A stretch of 64,000 nucleotides of DNA. Origin: Glandiceps talaboti (Eukaryota; Hemichordata; Enteropneusta; Spengelidae). The stretch lies in the NCBI RefSeq assembly GCF_964340395.1, contig NC_135554.1, positions 26,359,592-26,423,591 on the forward strand. Reading direction: 5' to 3'. Made by a program: the position numbers and the translations under genes. The notes beneath the pieces were generated by a model. The model ran no database searches and was not told the origin of the DNA. It saw only the letters and a program-made list of their open reading frames with translations. This document shows positions 13,101-23,521 of the stretch, piece by piece. Position 1 is the first letter of the stretch, and every line of letters starts with the position of its first letter.

Positions 13101-16100
13101 TAGTAATGATGTAGAAATGGACCAGGTTAGTGTATAGTATGGATATGATATAGTTAGTAATGATGTAGAAATGGACCAGGTTAGTGTATAGTATAGATAT
13201 GATATGGTTAGTAATGATGTAGAAATGGACCAGGTTAGTGTATAGTATAGATATGATATAGTTAGTAATGATGTAGAAATGGACCAGGTTAGTGTACATT
13301 GTGTATAGTATAGATATGATATAGTTAGTAATGATGTAGAAATGGACCAGGTTAGTGTATAGTATGGATATGATATAGTTAGTAATGATGTAGAAATGGA
13401 CCAGGTTAGTGTATAGTATAGATATGATATGGTTAGTAATGATGTAGAAATGGACCAGGTTAGTGTATAGTATAGATATGATATGGTTAGTAATGATGTA
13501 GAAATGGACCAGGTTAGTGTATAATATAGATTGATATGGTTAGTAATGATGTAGAAATGGACCAGGTTAGTGAATAGTATAGATATGATATGGTTAGTAA
13601 TGATGTAGAAATGGACCAGGTTAGTGTACATTGTGTATAGTATAGATATGATATGGTTAGTAATGGTGTAGAAATGGACCAGGTTAGTGTATAATATAGA
13701 TATGATATGGTTAGTAATGATGTAGAAATGGACCAGGTTAGTGTATAATATAGATATGATATGGTTAGTAATGATGTAGAAATGGACCAGGTTAGTGTAT
13801 AGTATAGTGTAGATATGGTTAGTAATGATGTAGAAATGGACCAGGTTAGTGTATAGTATAGATATGATATGGTTAGTAATGATGTAGAAATGGACCAGGT
13901 TAGTGTATAGTATAGATATGATATGGTTAGTAATGATGTAGAAATGGACCAGGTTAGTGTATAGTATAGATATGATATGGTTAGTAATGATGTAGAAATG
14001 GACCAGGTTAGTGTATAGTATAGATATGATATGGTTAGTAATGATGTAGAAATGGACCAGGTTAGTGAATAGTATAGATATGATATAGTTAGTAATGATG
14101 TAGAAATGGACCAGGTTAGTGTATAATATAGATATGATATGGTTAGTAATGATGTAGAAATGGACCAGGTTAGTGTATAATATAGATATGATATGGTTAG
14201 TAATGATGTAGAAATGGACCAGGTTAGTGTATAATATAGATATGATATGGTTAGTAATGATGTAGAAATGGACCAGGTTAGTGTATAATATAGATATGAT
14301 ATGGTTAGTAATGATGTAGAAATGGACCAGGTTAGTGAATAGTATAGATATGATATGGTTAGTAATGATTTAGAAATGGACCAGGTTAGTGTATATTGTG
14401 TATAATATAGATATGATATAGTTAGTAATGATGTAGAAATGGACCAGGTTAGTGTATAATATAGATATGATATGGTTAGTAATGATGTAGAAATGGACCA
14501 GGTTAGTGAATAGTATAGATATGATATGGTTAGTAATGATTTAGAAATGGACCAGGTTAGTGTATATTGTGTATAATATAGATATGATATGGTTAGTAAT
14601 GATGTAGAAATGGACCAGGTTAGTGAATAGTATAGATATGATATGGTTAGTAATGATGTAGAAATGGACCAGGTTAGTGAATAGTATAGATATGATATGG
14701 TTAGTAATGATGTAGAAATGGACCAGGTTAGTGAATAGTATAGATATGATATGGTTAGTAATGATGTAGAAATGGACCAGGTTAGTGAATAGTATAGATA
14801 TGATATGGTTAGTAATGATGTAGAAATGGACCAGGTTAGTGAATAGTATAGATATGATATGGTTAGTAATGATGTAGAAATGGACCAGGTTAGTGTATAG
14901 TATAGATATGATATGGTTAGTAATGATGTAGAAATGGACCAGGTTAGTGAATAGTATAGATATGATATGGTTAGTAATGATGTAGAAATGGACCAGGTTA
15001 GTGTATAATATAGATATGATATGGTTAGTAATGATGTAGAAATGGACCAGGTTAGTGTATAATATAGATATGATATAGTTAGTAATGATGTAGAAATGGA
15101 CCAGGTTAGTGTATAGTATAGATATGATATGGTTAGTAATGATGTAGAAATGGACCAGGTTAGTGAATAGTATAGATATGATATAGTTAGTAATGATGTA
15201 GAAATGGACCAGGTTAGTGTGTAGTATAGATATGATATGGTTAGTAATGGTGTAGAAATGGACCAGGTTATGTATATAGTATAGATATGATATGGTTAGT
15301 AATGGTGTAGAAATGGACCAGGTTATGTATATAGTATAGATATGATATAGTTAGTAATGATGTAGAAATGGACCAGGTTAGTGTTTAGTATAGATATGAT
15401 ATGGTTAGTAATGATGTAGAAATGGACCAGGTTAGTGTGTAGTATAGATATGATATGGTTAGTAATGATGTAGAAATGGACCAGGTTAGTGAATAGTATA
15501 GATATGATATAGTTAGTAATGATGTAGAAATGGACCAGGTTAGTGTGTAGTATAGATATGATATGGTTAGTAATGGTGTAGAAATGGACCAGGTTATGTA
15601 TATAGTATATACTATTGAATTCCATTACACAATATCATGGTTTGTTTAGTTTGTAGTTTTGTTGGTATGAATAGTTTCTATGACTATTTAGATCATTTGC
15701 ACGTTTGTATTGTATTGTATTGTATTGTATTGTATTGTATTGTATTGTATTGTATTGTATTGTATTGCATTGCATTGCATTGCATTGTATTGTATTGTAT
15801 TGTATTGTATTGTATTGTATTGTATTGTATTGTATTGTATTGTATTGTATTGCATTGTATTCTTTTCTATTCTATTCTATTCTATTCTATTCTATTTTCT
15901 ATCTTATGAGTGACCATTTCTGGTCACTTTAGAACTCTTACTTCCATAGACTCTGAATTTGTAATTGATAACTGTCTTTGTTTTCTTTCAGTCTCCACCT
16001 CCCACTGCAGTGTAATCAACTATCAGCTATGTTTTAAGGGTTTCTTCTAGATCTTTAAGTTTTGTAGATTTTTAAACACTGGTTGGCTGACTGCTTAGTG

Positions 16101-17304
16101 CCTGGGATACAAATGCCAACAGTTTTGTATACTCTGGGTACTGTGGTTTACTGTGCTCACATTTTAGAAATGTATCACGTGTGACTTCTTTAGATGCACA
16201 CTTAGCTTCTATACAGGTGTGCATGGGTAATACTATTAGTCACTTCTATATTCCAACTTTTAGCCATTGTACAGTTAGTATAGAGATGCAAGTGTTCTAT
16301 ACAGAGTACTCTTGACTAGTGAAGGATGATACAATTCTCATGCAATAGGGAACTTGCAAACCTGCCATGTTGGATGTTGCATCATGGGAAATGTGATAAT
16401 AAATACTAATCAATTAGTATTATAAACAATGTTGATACGTTGTTTGTAACCACAAATAATCAATACATAGTTACCCTGACCATTGTGGGAGGTTAATTTT
16501 ATCAGTAGCTCCAGATCAGGTATTACGATAACCACAGTCCTTTGCATCTGAGCATGCTCAGTCTGGATTGCAAGTTCCCTATTGTCTAACGGGTGATGAC
16601 ATAGATCAAAATATCAAAGTTTTTAACTTCTTCCTCCTGCTTGTCACAATTCTGTCCCACCTAAGTATTTGACTGAAAATGGCAATAGGAGTACTGTGTA
16701 ACACTTGGATCGTATATACTAATTGTAGAAATGAAGGAGTTCTGGTTCTGAATGAATGAATGACTGAATGAATGACTAAGTTTGTATTGCTGTATGGTAT
16801 AATAGCTGTAATTGATGGTTTTCAATGACATGACTGTAATTATAATCCTTGATATGGATTGTATCACAAAACTTTACTTGCTTGCTTCTAGAAAGATGAA
16901 AATCATGTAAGCATTTATTAAAATATGTTGATATCAAGTTACTGGCCTAGATTCTTCAGGTGTAGTAATATTGACAACTTGGATATGTGTATAATTAATG
17001 CAATCATACAGTATCGTCTTTGAGGTTTGTGTATGCAACATGAACCATTAAAACCAAGATAAGCCACGCATTATGTAGTCAGCTGATTCTTCATAGTTTT
17101 AGAAATTAACAAGTATTTTCAGTTTAGTATGATTTTTACATATATTATATAACACCAATGTAATGTTAGGTGATGTAAAACTGACCTTTGAACTTTCAGG
17201 CTGATGACAAGGATGTGATCATAGAGGGCGCTGTAGCACCTGCAGTTGAGGTTTCTTTAAGACATGATGAAAACTACGATGAAAACCAAGAGAACCAAGC
17301 ATAA
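1833..17304 (+). CDS. SLC44A1: Choline transporter-like protein 1 (SLC44A1/CTL1 orthologue), 5' exon missing
   Basis: Multi-pass membrane protein of the SLC44 (CTL) family, which moves choline (and reportedly ethanolamine) across plasma and mitochondrial membranes. Coding exons with consistent phases: 1833-1925, 2606-2748, 3681-3896, 4409-4575, 5327-5416, 6346-6485, 6855-7041, 7514-7682, 8019-8159, 8765-8918, 9490-9618, 10205-10297 or 10973-11065, 12155-12250, 12973-13068, then 15992-16015 or 17200-17304. They give 672 residues without exon 1; human CTL1 is about 657. Diagnostic pieces: [17 protein letters not shown] (TM1 start), [12 protein letters not shown] (shared with CTL1 rather than CTL2), [50 protein letters not shown], and [16 protein letters not shown] near the end. 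The first extracellular loop has an NMT glycosylation sequon and several Cys. Several introns begin or end with tandem copies of the neighbouring exon boundary. The SLC44A1 assignment rests on remembered family sequence; a closely related CTL paralogue is the main alternative. Confidence 0.93.
3330..3492. mobile_element. Foldback (MITE-like) inverted repeat
   Basis: The arms are imperfect inverted repeats of about 75 bp centred near 3411. The inner arms GTGACCTAAGGGG / CCCCTTAGGTCAC are perfect, and the outer arms (AATATT...CTTTGTTCAGC against its complement) diverge. It lies in the SLC44A1 intron before the 3681 exon. Sequence just right of it (3440-3650) recurs at 4120-4320, so it belongs to a dispersed family. 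Confidence 0.65.
4120..4325. repeat. Second copy of the dispersed repeat seen at 3440-3650
   Basis: It shares, in order, a TATTTTCTG..GAATGAAGAA.AATATTGG block, TTTATGAAAAAT.A, CACTGCAGAACCAGTGATG-like and GGAACAACCAGGG segments with 3440-3650. It lies just upstream of the exon at 4409. Which element it comes from is unknown. Confidence 0.55.
4576..4975 (+). repeat. About 64-bp tandem array copying an SLC44A1 exon 3' end and donor
   Basis: Right after the exon ending at 4575, a unit of about 64 bp is repeated about six times. Each copy carries the last ~50 bases of the exon (ATCTGTATGTAGCCCGGTAT...TTTCATTGCATTTG) followed by the donor GGTGAGTAC. Only the last copy has lost the donor (GGTACATA). 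The unit length is not a multiple of three, so use of later donors would usually shift frame. Confidence 0.9.
5440..6225. repeat. (GTCTGT)n hexanucleotide satellite, about 790 bp
   Basis: A long GTCTGT tract with CTGT, GTGT, TTTCTG and TCTGCAGTGTGTTTGTTT interruptions fills the 5' half of the intron following the exon that ends at 5416. The 268-295 residue Cys/Val/Leu/Ser ORFs through it are low-complexity artefacts. Confidence 0.95.
7042..7426 (+). repeat. Tandem array of SLC44A1 exon 3' end plus donor (74-bp, then 54-bp units)
   Basis: The exon ends at 7041 (...TCAACAGCAG) and is followed by GTATGTCAC. Three 74-bp and three shortened ~54-bp copies follow, each containing the last part of the exon (TATTGGTCTGTGGTATTGGTGTTCATGTCAACAGCAG-like) and the GTATGT donor. 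Reading past the true donor meets a stop within the first copy. Confidence 0.9.
8485..8764 (+). repeat. Two degraded upstream copies of the SLC44A1 exon that starts at 8765, with acceptor
   Basis: Two ~135-bp copies precede the real exon. One starts near 8490 (GCAGGACAGTATAGTCAAGGTTGCCCAGTGG) and one near 8625 (TTTCAGGTTGAAGGACAGTACATCC). Both reproduce the acceptor and the first ~50 bases of the exon, then diverge into GTGTCTCTGAGCCCC..AGTGGCAGATGG. They keep AG acceptors but lack the rest of the exon and run into stops, so they look like pseudoexons. Confidence 0.85.
8980..9350 (+). mobile_element. tRNA-derived SINE (copy A)
   Basis: It has a Pol III B-box-like sequence (GGTTGCAGGTTTGAGTCCC, 9022-9040), a body with CCCAGCTGTATAATTGGGGACCTGGTAGGATAG, and a tail AAAGCGCTTTGAACACAGAGTGGGAAAGCACTATATAAA ending in (ATT)n. 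This organisation is typical of marine invertebrate tRNA SINEs. A shorter relative is at 49650-49870. It lies in an SLC44A1 intron. Confidence 0.75.
10205..10297 (+). CDS. SLC44A1: SLC44A1 alternative exon a (late TM segment)
   Basis: A 93-nt, phase 0-0 exon encoding 31 residues that start [20 protein letters not shown] and end [10 protein letters not shown]. It follows a weak acceptor preceded by a GATT repeat instead of a clean pyrimidine tract (CCAAGTAG) and precedes donor GTTAGT. Its end resembles the AHGFFSVYG / AHCFLSIYE segment of vertebrate CTL proteins. It is the same length and phase as the exon at 10973-11065, and including both would duplicate one membrane segment, so they are probably mutually exclusive. 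Confidence 0.85.
10760..10872. repeat. 38-bp tandem repeat, three copies
   Basis: CAGTGATGCCAAGTAGGACA followed by AGATAACCTCAGTGTGTA is repeated three times almost exactly between the two alternative exons of SLC44A1. No exon similarity was seen. Confidence 0.85.
10973..11065 (+). CDS. SLC44A1: SLC44A1 alternative exon b (late TM segment)
   Basis: A 93-nt, phase 0-0 exon encoding 31 residues that start [20 protein letters not shown] and end [10 protein letters not shown]. It has clear acceptor (CTGCACACTAG) and donor (GTAAGA) sites. It aligns with exon a without gaps (YAVP.LLVCV.AY.I, F.IY shared) but has diverged at many positions, with an open frame kept in both. This points to an old exon duplication maintained by selection. 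Confidence 0.87.
11100..11665 (+). repeat. 51-bp minisatellite in an SLC44A1 intron
   Basis: About ten copies of a 51-bp unit containing CATCCCACCAATCAACTAAT, TGCTACAATACTGACAACAT and CTGGTGTGCTA, with diverged ends. The His/Asn/Thr-rich 132-residue ORF through it is an artefact. It starts about 40 bp after the exon b donor. Confidence 0.92.
13069..15606 (+). repeat. 54-bp array (about 46 copies) of SLC44A1 exon 14 3' end plus donor
   Basis: The exon ending at 13068 finishes AGTAATGATGTAGAAATGGACCAG and is followed by the donor GTTAGTG. The next 2.5 kb repeats a 54-bp unit consisting of this 24-base exon end, the donor and ~25 intron bases (TATAGTATAGATATGATATG). Some units carry a short CATTGTGTATAGT insertion; a few near the right end read GGTTATGTA and so lack GTTAGT. 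Plus-strand reading past the true donor meets TAG within four codons, so downstream donor use would truncate the C-terminus. The minus-strand ORFs (up to 220 residues) are repeat artefacts. Confidence 0.97.
15708..15900. repeat. (TATTG)n / (TATTC)n pentanucleotide repeat
   Basis: TATTG repeats with a GCATT patch, then TATTC repeats, about 90 bp upstream of the first alternative terminal exon of SLC44A1. Confidence 0.95.
15992..16015 (+). CDS. SLC44A1: SLC44A1 alternative terminal exon, short form
   Basis: After the acceptor TTTTCTTTCAG, the phase-0 continuation reads SPPPTAV and stops at 16013-16015. With exon 14 (ending SNDVEMDQ) it would give a ~645-residue tail variant, not counting the missing exon 1. 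Vertebrate CTL1 also has two C-terminal splice forms, which supports this. It could instead be a cryptic acceptor. Confidence 0.6.
   Translation, partial: SPPPTAV
16343..16584. mobile_element. MITE with perfect 17-bp terminal inverted repeats
   Basis: The ends are CAATAGGGAACTTGCAA (16343-16359) and its exact complement (16568-16584), giving a 242-bp non-coding element. Target-site duplication is unclear (TCTCATG against TCTAACG). It lies between the two alternative SLC44A1 terminal exons. Confidence 0.7.
17200..17304 (+). CDS. SLC44A1: SLC44A1 alternative terminal exon, long form
   Basis: After the acceptor TTTGAACTTTCAG, phase 0 reads 34 residues starting [20 protein letters not shown] and ending NQENQA, then TAA. 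The tail is acidic and cytosolic, as in CTL1. A canonical AATAAA lies 8 bases after the stop (17312-17317); because that is very close, a later signal may be used. Confidence 0.8.
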   Translation, partial: ADDKDVIIEGAVAPAVEVSLRHDENYDENQENQA

Positions 17305-17311
17305 CAAAAAT

Positions 17312-17317
17312 AATAAA
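17312..17317 (+). terminator. Possible polyadenylation signal of SLC44A1
   Basis: AATAAA just after the long-form stop codon. It is unusually close to the stop, so the real cleavage site may be further downstream. Confidence 0.35.
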
Positions 17318-17918
17318 TAGATTAAAAAGTCTTTTTTGTACCAACTACTAGTTGTACAGACTTAGTGCATGCCATATCATGATATTATTTATTGTGTAAG
17401 GTTATTTATAGTCAAAATACTGAACACCTAGTTATTTTCACCACTAGAAAATTTTGTGAAGTCTTCAACTAGTTCTCAATGATGAATGTTTACAAATTAC
17501 TAAGCCTGATGCACTGTTTATGTACAAAGAGGCATTTTAGTTGCTAGTAATTTTTTTTGTTTGTTTTCCAGCGAAATTAGTGAAAATAAGTGTAGTGAAA
17601 ATTCTTAGGTTTACAGTATTCAGGCAAATATATCCTTGCATAACATGAATTAATCATGATAAAGTATGGTAATTCATGTAGGAAAATTACTTTTGAAATC
17701 ATGTCTTGCTGTCTTAATTATAAAGGTAGGAAGAGTATATCACATAACTTGATGAGTACGAATTCATGGATTATAGTAAACAAAATTATGCTTGATCGAG
17801 AAAAATATCTTCAATTTTTTATTTGATATGTGTTTATGTTACCACCGATTTTAATTGTTATTAGCATGTCCAAGAGCACAATTTATGGATTTATTCCAGA
17901 AGTGATCTTTATGGTGTC

Positions 17919-18377
17919 AATCTGATTAAAATCTAATGTAGTTTACACCTCGTGATTTCGTTTTGGCTGTCACGTTTACTGTCGTTTGTTCTTTTGTGAG
18001 TTCTGATTACATACATCTGACACAATACCAAAGGTTTTCCCGGATCTAATCTCGTACTTACAAGTAGCCAATCAGAATCTGTCTCACAATATAACACTCA
18101 AAGTTTGAAATTGAAAGAAAGAGAACGACCACACAATAACGATAATATCGTTGTCTGCACTCTGTTCTCATGCTCTTTTTTGAGCAGAGTGCTCTAAAGT
18201 ACTGTACCCGTATATTTTGGTGTATTGCACATTTTCATTGGTTGAGTGAATTCGCTCAGTGCTCGTGTGGCTTGGGAAATCCTATGGCATTGTGTCAGAT
18301 ATATGTAACAAGTGCTCACAAATGAAAATAAACGTAACAGCCCAAAAGAAATCGTGAGGTGTACACTACATCAGATT
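17919..18377. mobile_element. Non-autonomous DNA transposon with long (>100 bp) terminal inverted repeats
   Basis: The left arm (AATCTGAT...ATGTAGTTTACACCTCGTGATTTCGTTTTGGCTG...ACATCTGACACAATACCA) pairs with the right arm (18280-18377) over about 110 bases with scattered mismatches. There is no coding potential. It lies in the SLC44A1 3' flank. Target duplication was not resolved. Confidence 0.75.
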
Positions 18378-18609
18378 GGTACGGTGTTTGACAACTGGAA
18401 AACAATTTGGTGCAAAGTATGACTGCTACGCAATGAATAGTTCTTTGATTATCATTTAAATTGTTCTGATATATTAGGTTGTAAATATTATTTTTTAATT
18501 TGAATCTATAACTTAATTTGATTTATTTAGATGTCCAAGATCTCTGAATACTGAATGCAAAGATTGATTGATACTGCTATTGAGATTGTAATATAAGTAA
18601 AAAATATTG

Positions 18610-18832
18610 TATTGAAGTGTTGTCATAGTAATGACCTGAGATGTCATAGGAATGAACTGGTGCTGCTATAGCAATGACCTGTAAAGTTGTCATAGCAATG
18701 ACCTGAAGTAGTCATAGCAATGACCTGAAGTATTGTTATAGCAATGACCTGAAGTGTTGTTATAGCAATGACCTGAAGTGTTGTTATAGCAATGACCTGA
18801 AGTGTTATAGCAATGACCTGAAGTGTTGGGGT
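18610..18832. repeat. About 20-24 bp minisatellite
   Basis: About nine variable copies of TTGTTATAGCAATGACCTGAAG. No gene is seen between 17305 and 22010 beyond the elements listed separately. Confidence 0.9.
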
Positions 18833-19556
18833 ATGTATCAAGGCTGAAATAAAAAGTACATGAATTAGTTTTAGGGTTAGATGATGTCTAGTATGTCAGA
18901 TACTATACAGTAGTATGTCAGGTCTATGGAGTCAATGTCATTTTATACAGTAATACTTTAGCAGAACAGCAGATAGGACTTTCACAGAATACAAAGCTAT
19001 ACATCTTTCATTGAGCATGTTTGTTCCAACATTTGGATACAAGCTAAATATATAGTCATATTTGATTTCATATAGTGGTGAGAGTTTTGATTACTTGAAA
19101 TACTGACAATTCATACTAATACAACTTACCAGGTTACCATGTTGTACCAAATCAGTGTAACAGTTGTATATTACCAAGTAGTGAGGTATATAATCCCTCT
19201 ATATTTTGCATGTATGTTTATCACAAGAAATCTGATATCCATAGAACTACTGAAATCTGTGTCATCATAACAATTTTCCATAATTGTGTTAATGATAATA
19301 AGTGTTGTATTATTTTAAAAAGATACCCCTCTTTTCATTTTATTTATTTCAATTTCATGTTGTTTGTGTCAGCTATGCATGTATTTATTATATGTTTGTA
19401 GAATTTAGTAAGTCAGACTTCTCATGGGGGGGGGGGGTGCCATTTGGTTGCCATGGTTCCTTCAGAGGCCATATCACGTCAAAACTTTATAGTATGACTG
19501 AAATATTGAAAATGATCAGAATACAGATAGATAATCTTGAGAGATATTAGTCTAGA

Positions 19557-19864
19557 AATCAAGGCTTTGGTTTACGAAGACAGGCACAAACCAAAACTAT
19601 CATCACAACATGTTGATACAATAGTGATAAGCTACATGTATTGAATGGATGTTGTCAGTATAGTCTCAGTACGGTGGCTCTCTCAAAGCTAGTTTCGTAA
19701 ACTTGCAGTGTACTGTTTTGGGACTTCCAATGGTTACACTATCTTGATTACAGGGTGATTATATCTGCAAAACAGACGAACTGCTATCACCCACTTCTGT
19801 AATCTACCACATGAGCAACAATAGTTTTAGTTTGCATCTATCTTGGTAAACCGAAGCCTTGATT
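19557..19864. mobile_element. MITE with about 44-bp terminal inverted repeats
   Basis: The left end AATCAAGGCTTTGGTTTACGAAGACAG... and the right end complement AATCAAGGCTTCGGTTTACCAAGATAG... match over about 44 bases. One arm recurs at 58970-59045, so this is a repeat family. Confidence 0.75.
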
Positions 19865-20234
19865 TACCAGAGTTGTAAATGGTGAGAATACAGAGATGGA
19901 TAAGCTGGAGAAATGTGTTAATATATTGCCAATATGTGTGTGTCATTGATGTTTGAAATCCTTTATTTTATACTAACTTGTAGTGTCTTTTACAAATATG
20001 TAGTAGTCCTGTGCTAAACAAGTTATTCATGTAGACATAGATACAACTGCATTTAAAAGAGTCAGTTATGTTAGGCATGAGCAAGTACCTGTAGTAATAT
20101 TTATACTCAAGCTATAGGGAATTTTAGACATCAAGAAGTGGGGATTTTTGACAGTGGTACAAATGTTCCATTAATGTATTTTTATGTTTCTTTGTAATAG
20201 ACATCACTATCAATTAACAGACACTGTTGTCACA

Positions 20235-20445
20235 GATAGAATCAAGTCAATGACACTATCTAATCACAGACAGACAAGTCAATGACACTATCTAATCACA
20301 GACAGACAAGTCAATGACACTATCTAATCACAGACAGACAAGTCAATGACACTATCTAATCACAGACAGACAAGTCAATGACACTATCTAATCACAGACA
20401 GACAAGTCAATGACACTATCTAATCACAGACAGACAAGTCACAAA
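20235..20445. repeat. 32-bp tandem repeat
   Basis: About six near-identical copies of GTCAATGACACTATCTAATC followed by ACAGACAGACAA. Looser GACA/GACT-rich sequence continues to about 20740. Confidence 0.92.
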
Positions 20446-21184
20446 CACACATATTGTGTCATAGACAGCTTGTAACAGACTCTATCAAGTCAGACGGACA
20501 TCACAAACAAACAAGTCACAGACAGACACAATCAAATCACTGACCATCAAGTCACAGACCCTTACTGTCAAGTCACTTGTCACTGACACATCAAAATAAA
20601 ACACACCAGTATTGCCTGACAGGATTTATTTCATTCGCTGATTTTCGCAGGAACTAGTCACAACAGTATTCCAGACTGACTGATTGACGACAGACAGACA
20701 GACTGACTGACTGACTGACTTGACAGACAGACTGACAGACCAGATTTATTTGCTGGTTTCTATAACTGCATTACACATTGATGCAGGCAGACAGACAGAC
20801 AAATTTTATTTGCAGGTTTCTATATGAATTATGGAGATAGTTTGCATTATACAGTGCATACCGAGGCTGACAGAAGAATTTTATTTGCAGGTTTCAGCCA
20901 TTAATTGAGATGTACGGTATAAACACAACAAAGTAAAGACAGTTATTGACTAATTTATTCTAAGATTCATAGACACAACAAAGTATTACACACCAGTTCA
21001 AAATAATGATCCTTTCTTATGTTGTGTTGTATTCGCTTTTAAAAAAACAAAAAGACATTTGAGGGTCACTTTGTATGGTGTGTATTTTTAATCTGACTTG
21101 TATTTTTTTACTTAGAAGGGTGCCAAGCACTATAGAAAGTATATTATGTACTACAACTTTAAATCATTGTCACAATTAAAAGGT

Positions 21185-21480
21185 TACAAGTTCCTGTGCA
21201 CTCCTATGTCTCTTTGTCGTCAATGTGTTGGAAAGGTTACAAGTGTCTGTGTAGTCTCATGTCTCTGCCGTCAGTGTGATGGAAAGGTTACAAGTGCCTG
21301 TGTACTTTTATGTGTTTGTTGTCTGTGTTGGAAAGGTTAGAAGTGTCTGTGTACTATCTTTTCTTTGTTGTCAGTATGTTGGAAAGGTTACAAGTGCCAG
21401 TGTACTTTTGTGTGTTTGTTGTCAGTGTGTTTAAAAGGTTACAAGTGCCTGTGTATGCTCCTGTCTCTTCAAGGATCAAT
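21185..21480. repeat. About 60-bp degenerate tandem repeat
   Basis: About five copies around the shared core GGAAAGGTTACAAGTGCCTG, followed by TGTAGTCTCATGTCT / TGTACTTTTATGTGT variants. The Cys-rich 64-residue ORF through it is not considered real. Confidence 0.75.
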
Positions 21481-21982
21481 GGGTTGTAAGCTAAATTACC
21501 AGTCACTTGGCTGAGTTGACTATCTATCTAAACATCTATAAATATGTATATATATCTAAATCACTGACAAACAGTGGGGCTGGGCTAATCTGACTAACAC
21601 TACCTGTATGGCATAATTTTATGCAATTTGATAAATCTTGATAGTGGAAACCATGGTTGGTTTTTAAAATAAATTTCCAATAATATCAAAATTATTCAAA
21701 TAATACCGCATGTATTTAAAAATAACGAAGCTAATTACTCATAGCTGTATCGAAATCACGAAACTAAGATCCCCATTCCCCTCCACTATTTTCGTCTGTC
21801 AAGCCACCATCAAATAATAGCTGAATAGAAGACATCAACATACAGGGTCATACAATGATACATGCTGTATTTTTCCAGTTTATTTTACTTCAATGTGAGC
21901 TAAGCCATACAATGATATATCCTATACTTTCCCCATTTCACAAACCACAGCATGCCATAGTACAGGCTCTATCTTCCCTCTG

Positions 21983-21988
21983 TTTATT
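21983..21988 (-). terminator. Possible polyadenylation signal of DOHH
   Basis: TTTATT on the plus strand (AATAAA on the minus strand) about 23 bases after the DOHH stop. Another lies about 100 bases further on. The shorter distance would mean a very short 3' UTR. Confidence 0.4.
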
Positions 21989-22010
21989 TTAAACCTATTT
22001 GAGCTGATCA

Positions 22011-23449
22011 TCAATGTGTTTCTTCTGACTGTAATTTGACAAGGCCATCGGCATACTGAAATTGATCACTATTTTCATAATGGTACATATCTATAGCAAC
22101 ATCACAACTCTCTTTAACAACTCGTTCTTTATCTTTAGCAAAGTCTTGTAATATCTGCATACATTCATCTTTTGCGATGGAACCAAGGGCTTCTGCACAT
22201 TCATGTCTCACCATTGGATTCTCATCCAGTTTCTGTAAACTCTTTGTCAATTGTTCTATACCACCTTCATGCTGCATCTGTCCCAAGACATACGCAATCT
22301 CATGCCTGAATAATGCACTTTTACATTCTAAACCTGTATTGGGGCAAACACAACAAAGCATAAGATACATCATTAGTTCCATAGGGTAGAATATATACTG
22401 TTTGTTTTTGCATACAAAGGAGTGGTTATAGTCATTACAGTAAGTTGGAACACTACCATGCCTCTGTTAAACAGTGTGTACCAGGGGAGTAGTTCTAAAA
22501 TTATGACTGAGAAATACTCGGCTAAACTTGTCCTACCCACGGTGGTTTGTCAAGTGTGGGACCATACCAGGTGGTAAGTAAAATCTACCCAAATTCACCA
22601 CAGTTTCCCATCAAAATGTAAATTTTTTAACAAAATTTCCACTTGTTTCCATGGTTTCTCACATACTTGCAGAAATTTCTCTCTTGATGGATGACATATG
22701 TGTTCAACTTGCCTTGTGCATGATATAATAAATAATGTCTGCTGCTTCGACACATTGAAACGGATTAATAGGTGAACCTTACCTTGTGCCAATGCATGCA
22801 CTGCTTCACTACTTCCAATGTTACGTAGTGAAAACATGGCCCTATATCTGTCAAATAATGGTAAGTTTTCATCAAGTAATGTCATTCTCAGTGTTGCAAT
22901 GTTTACTTCTGCTGCAGGTGGTGCTGGATCTACTGATTTGTATGGATTATCACTTAATTTCTCTTTGTTTTTGTTTTCATTATGTAACCATTCAACTCTC
23001 TCTACAGCTAACTGACAAGTTTCTGCTACCTGGAGAGTAAACAAACACAAATGAATCACTAATTTACCATTAGTTCACATTTTTTTTTTCAATTTAATCA
23101 CTAAAAATTACAACTCTGTCATTTAACCCTTTCATTAGATGAACACTGAATATTCATGACTCCTTAGCGCTTACTTCCTTCACATCACATCCTGAACAGT
23201 GCCAGATTTTGTGGTAGTAAGCCTGGCCTTGTCTTTCTTAATGTACATGTATATTCATTTATATGAAAATCTAACAAGCTGTAATGTTGGTAGCTGCACA
23301 CTGCATCAGGAAAGGTCTATACTATTTATGACATTACATATGTACTTATAACTGAGTGCTTATGGTACACACAAATGAGAAAGGATACTGTACTTGACAA
23401 AGGATTGTCAGACTTAACAGTGGCAGCCTTTACGGTCTTATCTTGTGTT

Positions 23450-23521
<72 letters not shown>

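Noticed and set aside
12969-15625. Minus-strand ORFs of 90-220 residues (repeat [16 protein letters not shown] type)
   Set aside because: They are the antisense of the 54-bp array; 54 is a multiple of three, so an open frame repeats automatically.
22177-23040. Plus-strand ORFs across the DOHH locus
   Set aside because: Antisense shadows of DOHH exons.
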